A stretch of DNA of 64,000 bases from Dactylorhiza incarnata (GCA_033032865.1 JAWHQI010000079.1:7196501-7260500), one strand, 5' to 3'. Shown: positions 1-11,521, counted from the stretch's first letter. Numbers and translations: made by a program. The notes: generated by a model from the sequence alone, not told the origin.

Positions 1-507
1 GAGTTCTAGGTCCTCGAGCAGAGTGTTGTCGTAGACCAGGCCGTAGCACGGGCCTCCTCCCCGGCATGCTGACTACTTACCCCCTCGAGTGAAAGCGGTA
101 CCCTATAGTGTGCTAAAACCTTGTTACAACCTCAGGAGAGGATGGAAAGGGGGGGCGAGGTGAGTGACATCAACGTCCCTCCGAAGCGAGCTCGACGCAG
201 CCGCATCTTACCGCCTCGCAGGAAGTCCCAGTGCGAGTGGGTAAGCACCCAGCACGGCGAGTCTTCCGCCAACCTCTTCGCGTTAATGGCCGGGGAGGAG
301 GGCCTAGGCGCCAGATCTACAAAAGAACCCTCCTGAGCGAGTCGCAGTCACGCGCGAGCACTCGCTAAGGGCGAGTAGGAAATGCGTATGCGTAAAAATT
401 AATCTCAGGCATGAGCAACGTAACCGCTGAATAAAATAAAGCGAAATATATCTATGCAAGCACAAGAAGAAAGGCGAGTACACCCAAAATAAGCACGCCG
501 AGAGAAG

Positions 508-513
508 TTTATT
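508..513 (-). terminator. Poly(A) signal AATAAA of antisense gene A
   Basis: AATAAA on the minus strand lies about 20 bases beyond the stop codon of antisense gene A (stop at 532-534). With the TATA box at 2503-2510 it frames a complete transcription unit. Confidence 0.45.
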
Positions 514-531
514 GTTACAGAGCCAAAAGTT

Positions 532-2400
532 TTAAGCATCCGGACCCTCTTCTTCTGACCCGCTGGAGGAGTCCTCATCTCGGGCCTCGGTGGGAGCAGG
601 ATTCACCGCCTCGCGGTATAACTCTGGAAGAAGGGTGACGACATCGACCTGAGCCCCATCGGCAGTAAGCATGAAACGGTGCCGTAGGCACTCCCGCACG
701 AACACCGCGGTCGCGGTCGCCAGCTTCCGGCGCGTCTCGGCGATTTGAGCGGGGGTGAATTGGAGGAGAGTTGGCGCGTTCGACGACTCCCCCCGGCTTT
801 GGTGGCGAAGTTCCTCTATTTCAGACTCGGCCTCGGCGAGGCGATTACCGAGATAGTCGACCTGACGCTGCGAGGCGGTGAGCTGCTCCTCCAGTTCGGA
901 TATCCGCGTCACTAGCGCCACCGCGGCCTCCTGAGAAGTGAAACATTAGCTAACTTCAAAGTAGGCAAGAGGGACGGAGACGAGCCGGGCTAAATACCTC
1001 GGGAGGGGGAGCCTCCTTGGCCTGGAGCTCGGTTATTTCCCTATCTCTCTCGATCATCTTCTCCTTCAACTCCGCATGGGCGGCGCCCAGGTCGCGGAGC
1101 CGCCTGTTCGATTGAATCCCCCGTCGCGCTGTCTGGTGAATCAGCTCGGCTGTCCGGAGGGCGGAGCGGCAACTAAGGTTAGCCAACTCGCGGATAGGAA
1201 CCTCCGCGAGTACCTCGGCGTCATCTCTCGCCCGTACAGCCCAAAGATCAGGTTGAACGCCTCATCGCCGACCTCTTCGAAATCCTCCCAAGAGGGGAGG
1301 AGCGAGCTCACCAAAACCCGATTCGCCTCGTGATCCCATATCATGAGGGGGTCGCCCCGGGAGTCCTTACTCCGCATCCCCAACCCATAATGCGGGTGAG
1401 TGGAAGGATCGGGAGGAGGACTCGCCGGAAGGCGAGAGGTAGAACCCCCTGTCCTCCGCTTTTTTTGCTTCGGCTCGCTTTCCGAGGCGACTTCGGGATC
1501 TACCTGCCCCTTGCCCTTGTCCACCGGCGAAATCGGCTCGCTGTCCACCGTGACCACCACCCCTGCAAGGGACCCCTCCCTGGAAGGCTCACACGACCGT
1601 TGTCGAGAAGCATCATGAGGGGGTAGGAGGGGGACGACGCGCTCTCCTGCATTTAAACACGAGGCAGTTAGTAACCACCCCCACCGGGAACAGATAACCG
1701 ACACCGCGAGGCGAGGAAGATTTACCCGCTCCCGGGTTGACAAAGGCGAGTTGTTCCACGCCCTGCCGCAGGAAAACGACGTCCAGGACCTTGTCTTTCA
1801 GATAACGGTATAGTTCGAGCGCGTCCCCCCTCAGGCGAGGCGGTCGGTACTCCACCTCTGTCTTCTGGATGGGGGCGAAGGGAATATTACCGTAGTCGCC
1901 TCGCACCAGGATGAATTTGTCAGTCCAATGGTGGACTTTGTTGAAGGTCTCGGCGACCTTGACACACACACTGGTGAAGAATAAGGTGCCATCGCTGGTC
2001 GCCTTCAGGGTCATCACTTTGCGGAAGGTGGGAAGGTTAAACTCTATCTTCTCCCCGCGGAGGTAGCAGGCATAAGCAACCAGAACGCTGATCGCGTTAG
2101 GACTGACCTGCGCGGGGAGCCGGGGATCATCCCGAAGTACCGAAGGACTTGACGAACCTCGGGCCACAGGGGGAGCCTCAACCCTACCTGAAAGTGGGCT
2201 AAGGGGATGGCGAGCTCCCCACTATAGAGCAAGTTGAGAAACTCACCCGGCCCTGGCCGCCTCGCGGTATAACCCGGAGGCAAGTACCGCTTCTCGACAT
2301 CCATTAACTCCTCGTCGAGAGTCTGCGAGCTGGGAAAGTTGTGCGCCCGGAAGTTGCGGACGCAGAAGGCACGCCCCTCCTCGGATGGTTCTTTCCCCAT
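532..2400 (-). CDS. Antisense gene A: gypsy-type putative transposase-domain protein with C-terminal coiled coil
   Basis: Start ATG at 2400. Exon 1 (2400-1726) carries a segment resembling the plant 'putative gypsy type transposon' domain (Pfam PF04195), with a GLRLPLWPEVRQVLRYFGMI core and a following QVSPNAISVLVAYACYL stretch. Exon 2 (1646-998) is charged and Pro/Ser-rich, then helical; exon 3 (930-532) is a coiled coil (ISELEEQLTASQRQVDYLG) with an acidic Ser/Glu tail. Two introns are clean: 1725-1647 (79 bp, GTAAAT..TGCAG, phase 1) and 997-931 (67 bp, GTATTT..CTCAG, phase 0); both join the flanking frames exactly. Two single-base frameshifts, near 2110-2130 and 1240-1255, break it, so this copy is probably a pseudogene. 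The function of the protein is unknown; a role in controlling the host element is only a guess. Confidence 0.6.
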
Positions 2401-2502
2401 GGCTGGCCGCGAGTAGGAGTAAGAGGATTCGGCGGGGAGGGTTCGGAGTACGGGTGCCTGGGAGGGGTAGGGGAACGTATCCTCCAGCGCAAGAGGACCC
2501 TC

Positions 2503-2510
2503 TATTTATA
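2503..2510 (-). promoter_or_regulatory. TATA box of antisense gene A
   Basis: TATAAATA on the minus strand, 103 bases upstream of the ATG of gene A. A run of 15 C (2522-2536, read as G on the gene strand) lies about 12 bases upstream of it. The same CTATAAATAG core stands before gene B. Confidence 0.5.
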
Positions 2511-2832
2511 GATTCTGCCCTCCCCCCCCCCCCCCCGGCCTAACCGCGCGCGAATGGATCACTTAGCGAGGCGAGTAGGGCCTAAGCCGCGAGTAAATAA
2601 CAATAGAATACACGTCCGCACGGAAAAGGAGAAGCAACGAACAAAGAGAGCGCGCTATGCGAGCACGAAAAGAACATATATAAACCTGTCAGAAATTCTC
2701 GGGGCGCCAAGCGCGAGTACAAGCAAAGAAACACAAAATGACGCCTGAGGATTACAAGGACCCGTAGGTCGCGAGTCAGACTGCTAATCAGGCTCTCAAA
2801 AAATCAAAAAACAGGGACTACCCCTGAGGACC

Positions 2833-4205
2833 TCAACCACGATGCACCGGGCCGCGGCCCCGGTGGCGAGGACGTCGGGGGTGGCGAGCTCTCCAGGCGA
2901 TGCCTTGGGCCGCACGCAAGTCTTCGCGAGCCCTCTCCAGGATCCCTTCGCTTTGGCGGATGTGTTCCTCGCCTCGCCTAATGTGCTCCTCCAATAGGGA
3001 GGCCTCCCACACGGTGCCCGCCACCTGAGCAAAGCGGTGTAGATCATCCTCGGCAGCCTTTTGACGAGCCTCCACCTCATATAATCTCGCCTCCGCATCA
3101 GTCATCCGGTCAAGTAGGCCATCTTCACCCTGCAGGTTGTCGTGAAGCCCCTCCACTTCGGCGAGGCGGTCACCAAGATTGACCAATTGGGCTTTCACCT
3201 CGACCGGCGGCATAGTCATCAAGAAAGAATCGTGGGCCTGAAGGACAGCCATCAGGCGGGTCCACGACTCCTCATTGAAGGCGGGAGGGTCCGCGAGAAA
3301 CTCCCTCAAGGGAGTGGACGCCGCAGGCGGCGGCAACCCTGGAATCGAGTCAGAAGACGGTAGATCGCTAGACGGGGCGGACCCGTGGCTACCTGGAAGC
3401 AAGAAGTCAGGCAAGAATGGTGAGACAGAAAGAGGAATAGAGACGAGGTAGGCGAGGCGAATACCCTCCCGCGCGTTGTCCCCCCTTGGAGCCGAGGCGG
3501 GTCTGTCCGCAGCCCCCCGGTAGAGGAGGATAGACGAAGAATCACACCAGTCCTCCCCGGCAGGGAGCCCATCGTCAGCGACTTCCCTCCAAAGGTTGGG
3601 CGGGCAGGCTGACCTATCCCGGACTGAGACAGGGGATGTTGCAGGGGAGGAGCCGGAATTGAACCAGCTCGCCCCGGAATTGAAGACGACGCGGTCGCTA
3701 GGTCCGTTGGGGGCGCCGCGGCAGGTTGCCCTTGCGACGGAGGGCGAGTAGAAAGCACTGCACGGAGCACGAAGTAAAGACCTGTTCAACATAATCGGGA
3801 GGAAACAGTAGCCTTACCCAATGGCGGTACGGTAGGGGCAGGAAGGAGGAGCAGGTCGCTCGTAAGGATCGGAGGCACTCTCGCGTCGTCAATCCCACCA
3901 GTCGTAACTTCGACCCCGCTCTCATTCTCTCGACAAGGGAGGTCACCGTGGATCTCTTCAGGGATCGGCGAAGCGGTGAGTCTCTTAAGCAAAGGGTCGC
4001 ATCGAGCTGTAGACTCAGGGTCGGTAGAGGACTTCTCGCGTAGCTCGGGTTCCGCCTTCTTCCTCTTATGCTTCCTCTTTCTCGCGGAACCCGGAGGGCA
4101 AGGCGTCGAGAACTCACCAAGGATGTCTAGGACCGCGGCCGCCTCAGGTTCGTCGTCCGAGAGAACCCGGTTGCCAGCCTGAGAAGAACCCGCTCCAGAA
4201 GGCAT
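2833..4205 (-). CDS. Antisense gene B: low-complexity and coiled-coil protein of unknown function
   Basis: Start ATG at 4205, 35 bases after a TATA box. Exon 1 (4205-3818) is acidic then very basic (SARKRKHKRKKAEPEL). A later exon is Pro/Ser-rich and the C-terminal third is a long charged coiled coil (AEVEGLHDNLQGEDGLLDRM and on). An intron at 3464-3393 (72 bp, GTATTC..TTCCAG, phase 1) joins the two halves of the reading frame exactly. The first intron begins with GTAAGG at 3817, but no acceptor at 3782 or 3758 restores the frame, so a small indel is likely there. The PF04195-like segment of gene A is absent. I do not recognise the family. The C-terminal coiled coil resembles that of gene A in style, not clearly in sequence. 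Confidence 0.5.
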
Positions 4206-4239
4206 CTCGGAATGAGGAAATCACGGTACACCCTCACCC

Positions 4240-4247
4240 TATTTATA
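4240..4247 (-). promoter_or_regulatory. TATA box of antisense gene B
   Basis: TATAAATA on the minus strand, 35 bases before the ATG of gene B, which predicts a very short 5' leader. The core matches the TATA box of gene A. Confidence 0.5.
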
Positions 4248-4658
4248 GAGGAGGGCCCAGTCAGCGCGCAAGCCCGCCAAATGAGGGTTGAACTTTTCTT
4301 TCCGACCTCTCGCGAGTTCGCAAAGAGCGGGGATTGTGTGCAACCCATATTCGGCGAGTGGATAGACGCTCCCCTGCGAGTCGGCGAGCGGTTCGGGCGA
4401 GCAGACCCAAAGACGGTTCTACTCGCCCAGGATAGAGCGCGGCGAGTAACCTTCACCCAACCAGGATCCCATATCGGCGTGGTCTCGTCCCAACGATAAC
4501 ATTCCTTCTCGCCCGGGGAGAGGCAAGTGGACCAGACCCCGGGGCGAGTTCGCTTCAGGAAAGCTTACTGCTGGCGAGTAGAACGGGACCTAGTCGCCCC
4601 ACTCGCCGTCTCAAGCTAGGGGCGAGACGAGTGAGATCAACCCGATCTCTCGGTCCCT

Positions 4659-4685
4659 CCCCCCCCCCCCCCCCCCCCCCCCCCC
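4659..4685. repeat. Poly(C) run of 27 bases
   Basis: An uninterrupted C run lies just left of the LTR, between the antisense genes and the presumed polypurine/LTR junction. It could be a length-variable homopolymer or an assembly artefact. The other strand is poly(G) and could form a G-quadruplex. Confidence 0.8.
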
Positions 4686-4740
4686 ACTATCCGCAGACCA
4701 GCATGGGGTGCGGCTAGTGATACGAAAAGGCGCGAGGAGC

Positions 4741-5157
4741 TGTTCGCAGACCATTTTGGTCTGCGTATAGTATTTTGGTTAAGGCGGAGGACGTTATCCG
4801 CAGACCTTTAGGACCATTTTACCCCTGGGAAGTCTTTCCCTATAAATAGGACCCATTGTGTCTCAGATCAGCACAAATCCACCCCCCCCCCCTTTGAGAG
4901 CCTATGCTTTCTTCCTTGTGATGTCTGAGACAGGCTCAGCTTCTGGTTTTTGGGAGGGGAAATCCAAGGAGATTTCCGGGTTAGTGGCGGGACCTCCTCG
5001 CTGCAGCCAGTGGGTCGTACCTAGGGAGCTACCTACCAACCGGTGAGGGTCAATTCTTAGCTCGGAATACTTAGATCTAGGGGTCCGACGAAGAGAGAAG
5101 TAACTCAAGCTACTCCCCAAGTCTCGAACAGGTTGGACCGGTATCCGGGTTCCAACA
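4741..5157 (+). repeat. 3' LTR of the Tat-like element
   Basis: Starts TGTTCGCAGACC after a purine-rich stretch (aaaaggcgcgaggagc) and ends GGGTTCCAACA, giving TGTT/AACA ends and a length of 417 bp. It contains TATAAATA at 4841-4848 in the plus orientation. Just upstream is a perfect 9-bp inverted repeat, CGCAGACCA ttt TGGTCTGCG (4745-4765), and TATCCGCAGACC occurs at 4795-4806 and also at 4688-4699, just outside the proposed start. The 3' end is firm because copia coding sequence resumes at once; the 5' end is the best candidate, not proven, because the partner LTR is outside the window. Confidence 0.5.
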
Positions 5158-6268
5158 TTTTTCTTCCTGAATCATTAGAAGAAGAGGTGTATATTGAACA
5201 ACCATTTGTGTTCATTGATAAGGGGGAGAGAACCAAGGTATGCCATCTCAAGAAGTCTATGTATGGGTTGAAGCAATCCCTTCGAGCATGGTTTGCTTAG
5301 TTTAGATCCATTATCACTAAGTTTGGCCTTACAAAGAGTCAAAAAGACTTGTCCCTCTTCTATCAGACCTTTACTGCACGCACTATCCTAGTAGTGGTGT
5401 ATGTTGATAATATTGTTATCACAGGAAGTAATTCAAAGAGGATTAATCTCAAAGCATTTTTACACTCTAAACTTTCAAATAAAGGATATTGGCTCATTGT
5501 GTTACTTCCTTGGCATAGAAGTCACAAATTATGATAACTCCATTTTTATATGTCAGAGAAAATATGTTCTTGATTTGCTAACAGATCTAGGGATATCTAA
5601 GTGTGATCCTATGGACTCCCCACTCGAACCAGGAGAAAAGAATCTCCATGACTCGCCCAGATATCGCATGTGCAGTAAGTATGGTCAGTCAATTAATGGC
5701 ACCCCCAACCAACTCGCAATGGGAATCTGTTCTTTGGATTGTCAGATACATAAAGTAAGACCCTTGCCTTAGGATCTCGTATAAGAATCGAGGACACAAC
5801 AATATAGAATCCTACTGTGATTCTGATTGTGTAGGTTGTTAGCCACTTGGAAACCGGTTGTAGGGTTCACTATCTTTATGGGTGGAAATCTTGTCTCTTG
5901 GAACTTTGAAGAGTAAGAAACAAACCCTAGTTGCTAGGTCTAGTGAAGAAGCGAATATCGAGTTATGTCTCACATTGTTACTTAGATTATGTGGACTAGA
6001 TAGACCCTCTATGAAATAGGATATTCTGTCCAAGGTCCCACTCAACTAAAGTGTGATAATCAAGTTGCGAGACAAATCGCTGCTAATCTTATTTGTCATG
6101 AACACAAAGCACATCGAGGTTGATTGTCATTTTGTTAGAGATAAGTATGAATGACTTATCACACTAAGTCATGTGAAAACCGGAGACCAACTTGCAGTTA
6201 TTCTTACTAAAGGAATTATTGATTCTTGAATGAAATTTCTATGTAACAAGTTGGATCTGGTTGATACT
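5158..6268 (+). pseudogene. Ty1/copia reverse transcriptase-RNase H fragment
   Basis: The translation enters in the middle of copia RT (LEEEVYIEQP, then KVCHLKKSMYGLKQSLRAW and the catalytic YVDN in place of YVDD) and runs to the RNase H end (a degenerate TGDQLAVILTK). Stops and frameshifts are scattered throughout. The left part was cut by the Tat-like element at 5157/5158. The right end at 6268 meets the LTR of another copia element. It is a dead remnant. Confidence 0.8.
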
Positions 6269-6489
6269 TGTACGAAATGAGAATTTAGAGAATAAACAAA
6301 GAGGATTATTTCACTTGAATTAAAATTATTTAACAAGATGCTCCTTATATAAAGAGAAGGAGAAAGAGCTAAGAATGAATCAAAGATGTGAGACTAAAGG
6401 AGTGTAAGAGAAGAATGGTCCAAATGGGTCGTTATACATGGGCTAAGTACAATGCCTATGAATAAACTATTTATGGGGCTTCTCCAACA
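6269..6489 (-). repeat. 3' LTR of the minus-strand copia element
   Basis: In element orientation it begins TGTTGGAGAAGCCCC right after a GCGGGAG polypurine-like stretch and ends TTTCGTACA, 221 bp. It contains TATATAAG near 6352-6359 on the minus strand. The RNase H C-terminus (LGAYDLYASACAGVLE) ends directly before it. Confidence 0.65.
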
Positions 6490-6610
6490 CTCCCGCACAA
6501 GCTGAAGCATACAAATCATAGGCGCCAAGCTTGGAGATAAATTGTCGATATAATGAGCGAGGCAAGGCCTTAGTGAGAATATCTAAAACTTGATCAGCAA
6601 CTGGCACATG

Positions 6611-7841
6611 TGATGCATCCTTCGTCGCATCCTAAGTTATGCATTTTATTTTTCAGCTTTTACTATCATGTAGTTCTTTCCATGCACCTGCTTTTAATTA
6701 AAAGTGTTCGGTTCGTCGGGTTGACCATCCGATGAGACCCTGAATAAATGGTCCGGTAATGTTAGTAGTTAGGACGGGAAAAGGCAAGCTTAGATTACTT
6801 AAGGAATGCATAAATTTCGTTGGTGAAAGTTCAAATTCAAAAGACACTCAAGCAATCAAGTCAGAGAATTGATTCGGGAAAAGACTTATTTAGAGTGGCA
6901 CTGTTTGGAAAGTTATCAAAAATAAACAATTTAGAAAACTGATTTGGCAAAGATTTATTTGAAGGAAAATTATTAAAGCCCGGTAATAAGAATCCTGAAT
7001 TCATTTTGTTTGGAAAGAGTTAAATGGGAAATGAATTTTGGCAAGAAATTAATCAAAGATACCCTATTTAAAACCTACCGTGGAAAAAAAAGAGGAGAAA
7101 ATCAGACAGCAAGGAAAACAATCTTACGTTTTCCCTGGCTTGCCGGTCTCGACCCGATCCAGAAACGCCGCTCCAGTTTTAGACGACCTCCGCCGGAATC
7201 CATTAGCAAGCCCTCCTTCCGCCCCGACGCCGGCGCCAGTGAGTTCCTTGAGGCCCGTCGACCTCTCCTTCAACGCTCGCGGGCTCCGACGACCCATTCC
7301 CGATTCCATCTCCAACGATACATCCAGGGTGTTGCGTGCAGGTTGTCGTCGACCTTCAACGACCTATTCCGGCAGGCCTTCCGAGGACATTTCAGTCCAG
7401 AGATTTATCGGCGTTCCTAGCCAACTTCGTCGTCAATGTGTTGACGCCGACTAGTGCTCTCCTTGCACGGCGGATTTGGACTGAGCCAACTTCCTTCTAC
7501 CGCAGCCCCGTATCCTTGCTCCAAATCTCTTAGTTTAATTTATGCAATTCACTTAGATAATTTGAGCTTGCCTTTGAACGTTCAACTGCTTTAATTACCG
7601 ATATTCATAAATTATTACTTGTGTAATTTGCTTGTGGATGTGCGGATCTCGCTACGGTTCAGTTCGTTAGGTGCCGAGGAATTTTTCTTCGAATAACGAT
7701 TAACAGTCTTGCTGAAGTCTATCGTTAAGAGTAGTTTTACGCGCGAAAAATTCGATTTGGCCACTCGGTCTCAACAAGATTAAATTAATTGCTTTTAAAA
7801 AATATTCTTATTTTCAGAAACCCTATCTTTAGTCTACATCA
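6611..7841 (+). mobile_element. Solo LTR inserted in copia RNase H
   Basis: The 1231-bp unit starts TGATGCATCC and ends CTACATCA (TGATG/CATCA ends) and is flanked on both sides by ACATG (6606-6610 and 7842-7846), a 5-bp target duplication. There is no internal coding region. A TATA-like TATTTAAA lies near 7065 in the plus orientation. Copia coding resumes across the join. This is the classic product of recombination between the two LTRs of an inserted element. The ends suit a Ty3-type element; the lineage is not resolved. ORFs at 7010-7533 inside it are chance. Confidence 0.85.
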
Positions 7842-8521
7842 ACATGTTGCAGAATCAATCAAAGTTGAACATTTTCTCGGACAAAATGACACTCGACTTC
7901 GATGTGTTTTGTGCGCTCATGAAACACAGGATATCATCTATATGGATAGCAGCTTGGCTATCGCAAAAGAGAACGGTCGGTGATGGGAGTTTGACTCCTA
8001 AATCATTAAGGAGACTTTCCAGCCATGTGAGTTCTGAAACATCGGCGGCCATGGAACGATACTCTGCTTCAGCAGAGGAGCGGGCAACCGCAACATGCTT
8101 CTTGCTTCGCCAGGTAACCAAATTTCCGCCAAAATATATACAGTAACCACTTGTGGACCGACGATCATCGAGAGACCCAGCATAATCAGCATCACAGTAT
8201 GCAATGAGAGATGGAGAAGTGGAAGACTTATACACCAGTCCTTGACCCAGAGCATTCTTCAAATATCTGAGAATACGATCGACTGCCTGAAGATGGGAGG
8301 TTCGCGGAGCATGCATGAAGTGACTGACCACACCAACCGCAAAGGATATATCGGGCCGTGTGACAGTAAGATAAACTTGCCAACGAGACGACGATAATAA
8401 TCTGAATTAAGGAGAAGTTGATCAGAGTCTGAACCATGAACACAAAGTTGGTCATTGACATCTATAGGTGTATCCGCAGACTTACACCCAGAGTAGCCGG
8501 CATCATGAAGTAGATCGAGTC

Positions 8522-9004
8522 GCTACGTTATCAAGGCACGCACCTAAGCGCGCCTGAGGCGCCTGGCGAACCGGTCATCGCCAGGCGGGCGAGGTGCCCC
8601 AGGCGCACCCAGGCGCGTGTTACCAACTCCCAAGCGCACCAAAGGCGCGCCTAGGCTTTTCAAGGTGTTTTCTTCAACCTGTTTTTTTGGGAGAGGGCAA
8701 AAACATGATCTCAAATGCACTCGAGACACACTTAGGCGCACTTGGGCATCAAATTCATCGATTTTCAGTCAATCGGGTGCCTAATTCACTGAAAATCTGT
8801 GAATTGGATGCCAAATTCGCTGATTTTCAGTGAACTGAGCACCCAATTCGCTGATTTTCACTGAATTGGGCACACAGTTAACTGATTTTCAGTGAATTTA
8901 GCACACAATTCATTTTTGCGTCTCGCGTACCTCAGGCGCGCATCTGCACCTTGCGCCTAGGCTCCAGGACCCCTTTGCGCCTCGGTGCGCCATTGATAAC
9001 TTAG
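8522..9004. mobile_element. Mutator-type MITE with 9-bp target duplication
   Basis: About 483 bp with imperfect terminal inverted repeats: CTACGTTATCAAGGCACGC on the left against CTAAGTTATCAATGGCGC on the right strand. The flanks are GATCGAGTC (8513-8521) and GATCGAGGC (9005-9013), a 9-bp duplication with one mismatch, the length typical of Mutator-like elements. It splits the copia RT at the KYCLDLLHDAG position. Both ends are rich in GCGCC and AGGCGC words. The middle holds three or four 31-bp tandem units (about 8755-8910) built around GCTGATTTTCAGTGAA. No ORF. Confidence 0.75.
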
Positions 9005-10313
9005 GATCGAGGCAATATTTTCGCTAGGGCAGGACAAGACCATCAGGTCGTAAGGCTACCTCACTCCACAAGAAGTATCAGAGTCGGCCCAAATCTTAAG
9101 TTTAGAATTAAGAGGCTAGGTGTTTCTTGATTTGAGTAATGTCAGGAAGATCATCACCCGTGACAAGAATATTATCAACATAGACCGGAAGAATCACTGT
9201 ACCTAATGGACGTCGACGAACAAATAAGAAGTCTGCTGAGCTCCGGGCGAAGCCACAATCCCGAACCACCCGGCTACACTTATCAAATCACACTCGTGGA
9301 GACTGTTTGAGGTCATAGAGAGATTTCTTCAGATGGAAAAACTAGGGACTCCCTCGTGGTTGCATAACCAGGAGGTTGTTGCGTGTACACAGTCTCCATA
9401 AGATCGTCACTAAAGAAGGCGTTCTTGATGTCAAACTGATGCGGCGGTCAATGTCGATAGACGGCAAGAGAAATTATGACTCGGGCGGTGTTGGGTTCGC
9501 AATGCGAGAAAAGGTCTCCTCATAATCGAGACCGTGTTGTTGTGTAAAGCATATGACAACAAGACGGGCCTTGGGGCGATCAATTGTCCCATCAGAATGA
9601 TGTTTCATGGAGAAAACCCACTTACATCTTACTACAGACTGATTAGGACGTCGAGGAACGAGGTCTTAAGTATGGTTGGCCCAAACCGCAATCATTTCCT
9701 CATCCATTGCCGCCCACCACCCCGAATATTGAAGGGCCTCCTGCACAAAAGAGGAGGTGGAAATAGAAGACAAACAAGTCGCAAACTTGCATTGGTCAGA
9801 GGAGAGACGATGCAGGGAGACATAATTAGAAATTGGATGGGCGGTAGAGGATGGTGTCAAATTAGCAGTGTGTGGACCATCAACGGGAGGTGGGAGCGGG
9901 TTCTGTACTCTGGATCGAGGAGGACGACGAGTGTAGACTCGAAGAGGAGGGGCTGAGGTGGGTGGTGGTGGTGTCGGGAGGAGAGGAGGAAGAGAAGAGC
10001 GGATGGGAACAAAGAGGCGTGGTAGAACAGGGATCGGCGTAGCAGGTGTGGAGGGGAGATGGAAAGGTTGGTTCTCAAAAAACATGACATCAACAGACGT
10101 AATCAGCTTCCGAGTAGAAGGGGAGTAACAAACATACCCCTTCTGGGTGCGCGAATACCCAACAAACATATATCGAGTAGCACGAGAAGCCAACTTGTCC
10201 ATTGCAGGTCCCAGGTGGTGGACAAAAAAGACACAACCAAAGACTCGGGGAGTCAAGGAGAAGGGACGTTCGCCGGGAAATAAGATAGAGAAAGGCGTGG
10301 CGAAGTTGAGAAC

Positions 10314-11521
10314 TGATGCAGAGCAAACATGAGGACGAGTTTTGGGCCCATTCGGGGCTGATTTGGCGACTTACCATATATGGTGTGCCCGGATCGACGA
10401 TCGGACTCCACAGATGTGTCCGGATTCACGTTGCGAATCGATTTGATATATTATTTTACTATGTTTACATTTATTTTGATGTATTTGGGTAGCCTCACCT
10501 CCGACCAATCATAGTCGTTGATGGGGGATGCCATAACCCTCCTTTTATTATAAATAGATGGTTTGTGGGCTGATTGGAGGCATTGCAGATTTTGGAGAAG
10601 CTTATTCCTGGAATTCCGCGATCCCGCCACGGTACCGACTCCGTGGAACCCTAGGTGACGACTCCTAGACTTGTATCTCCCTCCCCAAGGTTTGCCCTAA
10701 CCCTAAGCCTCATTCTCCCCCTCCAAAACTCCTTGCCGCAGCCTCTACAGCCTCCAAAAAGCCCACCGTTTGCTGCCCAGGTTTTCAAATCCTGTTTAAC
10801 TTTTGTTCACTATTCATTTACGAAATTCACTATTCATTAGTATAGTTTCCTCAGCCCCTTCTCTGCCTCCCAGCCAACCTGCCCCAGCCACCTTACCCTC
10901 CCACACCGCCTGCTCCACCTCCAGGAGTCACCACACCACCCTCACATTCCTCCCTCCCAAATCAGTCCAGATCCGGACTGTTCAGCCCGGATCCGCTCCT
11001 AAACATCTGATCCATCCTTCCCTCGCCCGAATCTACCCATATATCGCCGGATCTATTCATTTTCGGTCCGTTTCGACCTTCCACCGCCGAGGAAAGCCAC
11101 CTACGCTATTTCCACGCGGACGGTTCCACATTAGATCGCCATCAAAACGCGTTCGGCTCTGGAATCTTCAGTGCCTTGGTCAGCCCACTACTTTGTGAGT
11201 CTTATTTGTATTGGGATATTTTATTCAGTATTTTATATTAGATTGGACTCTTGTACTTGTTTGAATATTTTGCATGGTAGTTGTTTGTTAGATTATTATT
11301 GTGATTTGCAAGGTTTAGTCGTCGCGCGCCCTTGCTTTGGCCCTCCACGCGGAGGAAAGTCTTAGCTTGTTTCGCCCTAATTAATTATTTTGCATTGCTG
11401 TGAATTAATTGTGTGGGATGCCATTGTTTATTATCTAATTTGTAACTAATCCGTCGGGCTTTGCATAGCATGTAGGGTTAGGTCGCAGATTTCTCGCCGC
11501 CTATAAATTCGTCCTGCGTCA
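10314..11521 (+). mobile_element. Solo LTR inserted after copia integrase
   Basis: A 1208-bp unit, TGATGCAG at the start and CTGCGTCA at the end, between direct copies of AGAAC (10309-10313 and 11522-11526). TATAAATA lies near 10550-10557 in the plus orientation, preceded by CCAATCATAGTCG. The promoter region and the following GGCATTGC..GATTTTG stretch are shared with the solo LTR at 32104-33576, so the two belong to one family. Copia coding continues across the join. Confidence 0.85.

Larger units (their letters stand above)
1..5157 (+). mobile_element. 3' part of a Tat-like Ty3/gypsy LTR retrotransposon with antisense genes
   Basis: The stretch ends in an LTR-like sequence (about 4741-5157, TATA box on the plus strand) that abuts a copia reverse-transcriptase fragment in mid-codon context at 5158, so the boundary is an insertion point. 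Inside lie two genes on the opposite strand to the LTR promoter, one with a gypsy-type putative transposase domain. Tat-lineage Ty3 elements (Ogre, Grande, RIRE2, Retand) are known to carry extra antisense ORFs between pol and the 3' LTR, which is the layout seen here. The pol genes and 5' LTR would lie left of the window. Base composition is unlike its neighbours: GC-rich with dozens of GCGAG/CTCGC words. The lineage is inferred from architecture only, since no pol domain is visible. Confidence 0.55.

Noticed and set aside
121..336. 71-codon plus ORF at the left edge
   Set aside because: No recognisable feature; it lies in the GCGAG-rich 3' flank of antisense gene A, where chance open frames are common.
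3782..3817. A 36-bp intron between the first exons of antisense gene B
   Set aside because: It is too short for plant splicing and does not restore the reading frame; an indel is more likely.
7010..7533. Overlapping plus-strand ORFs of 65-136 codons
   Set aside because: They lie inside the solo LTR 6611-7841, overlap each other in three frames and show no family features.
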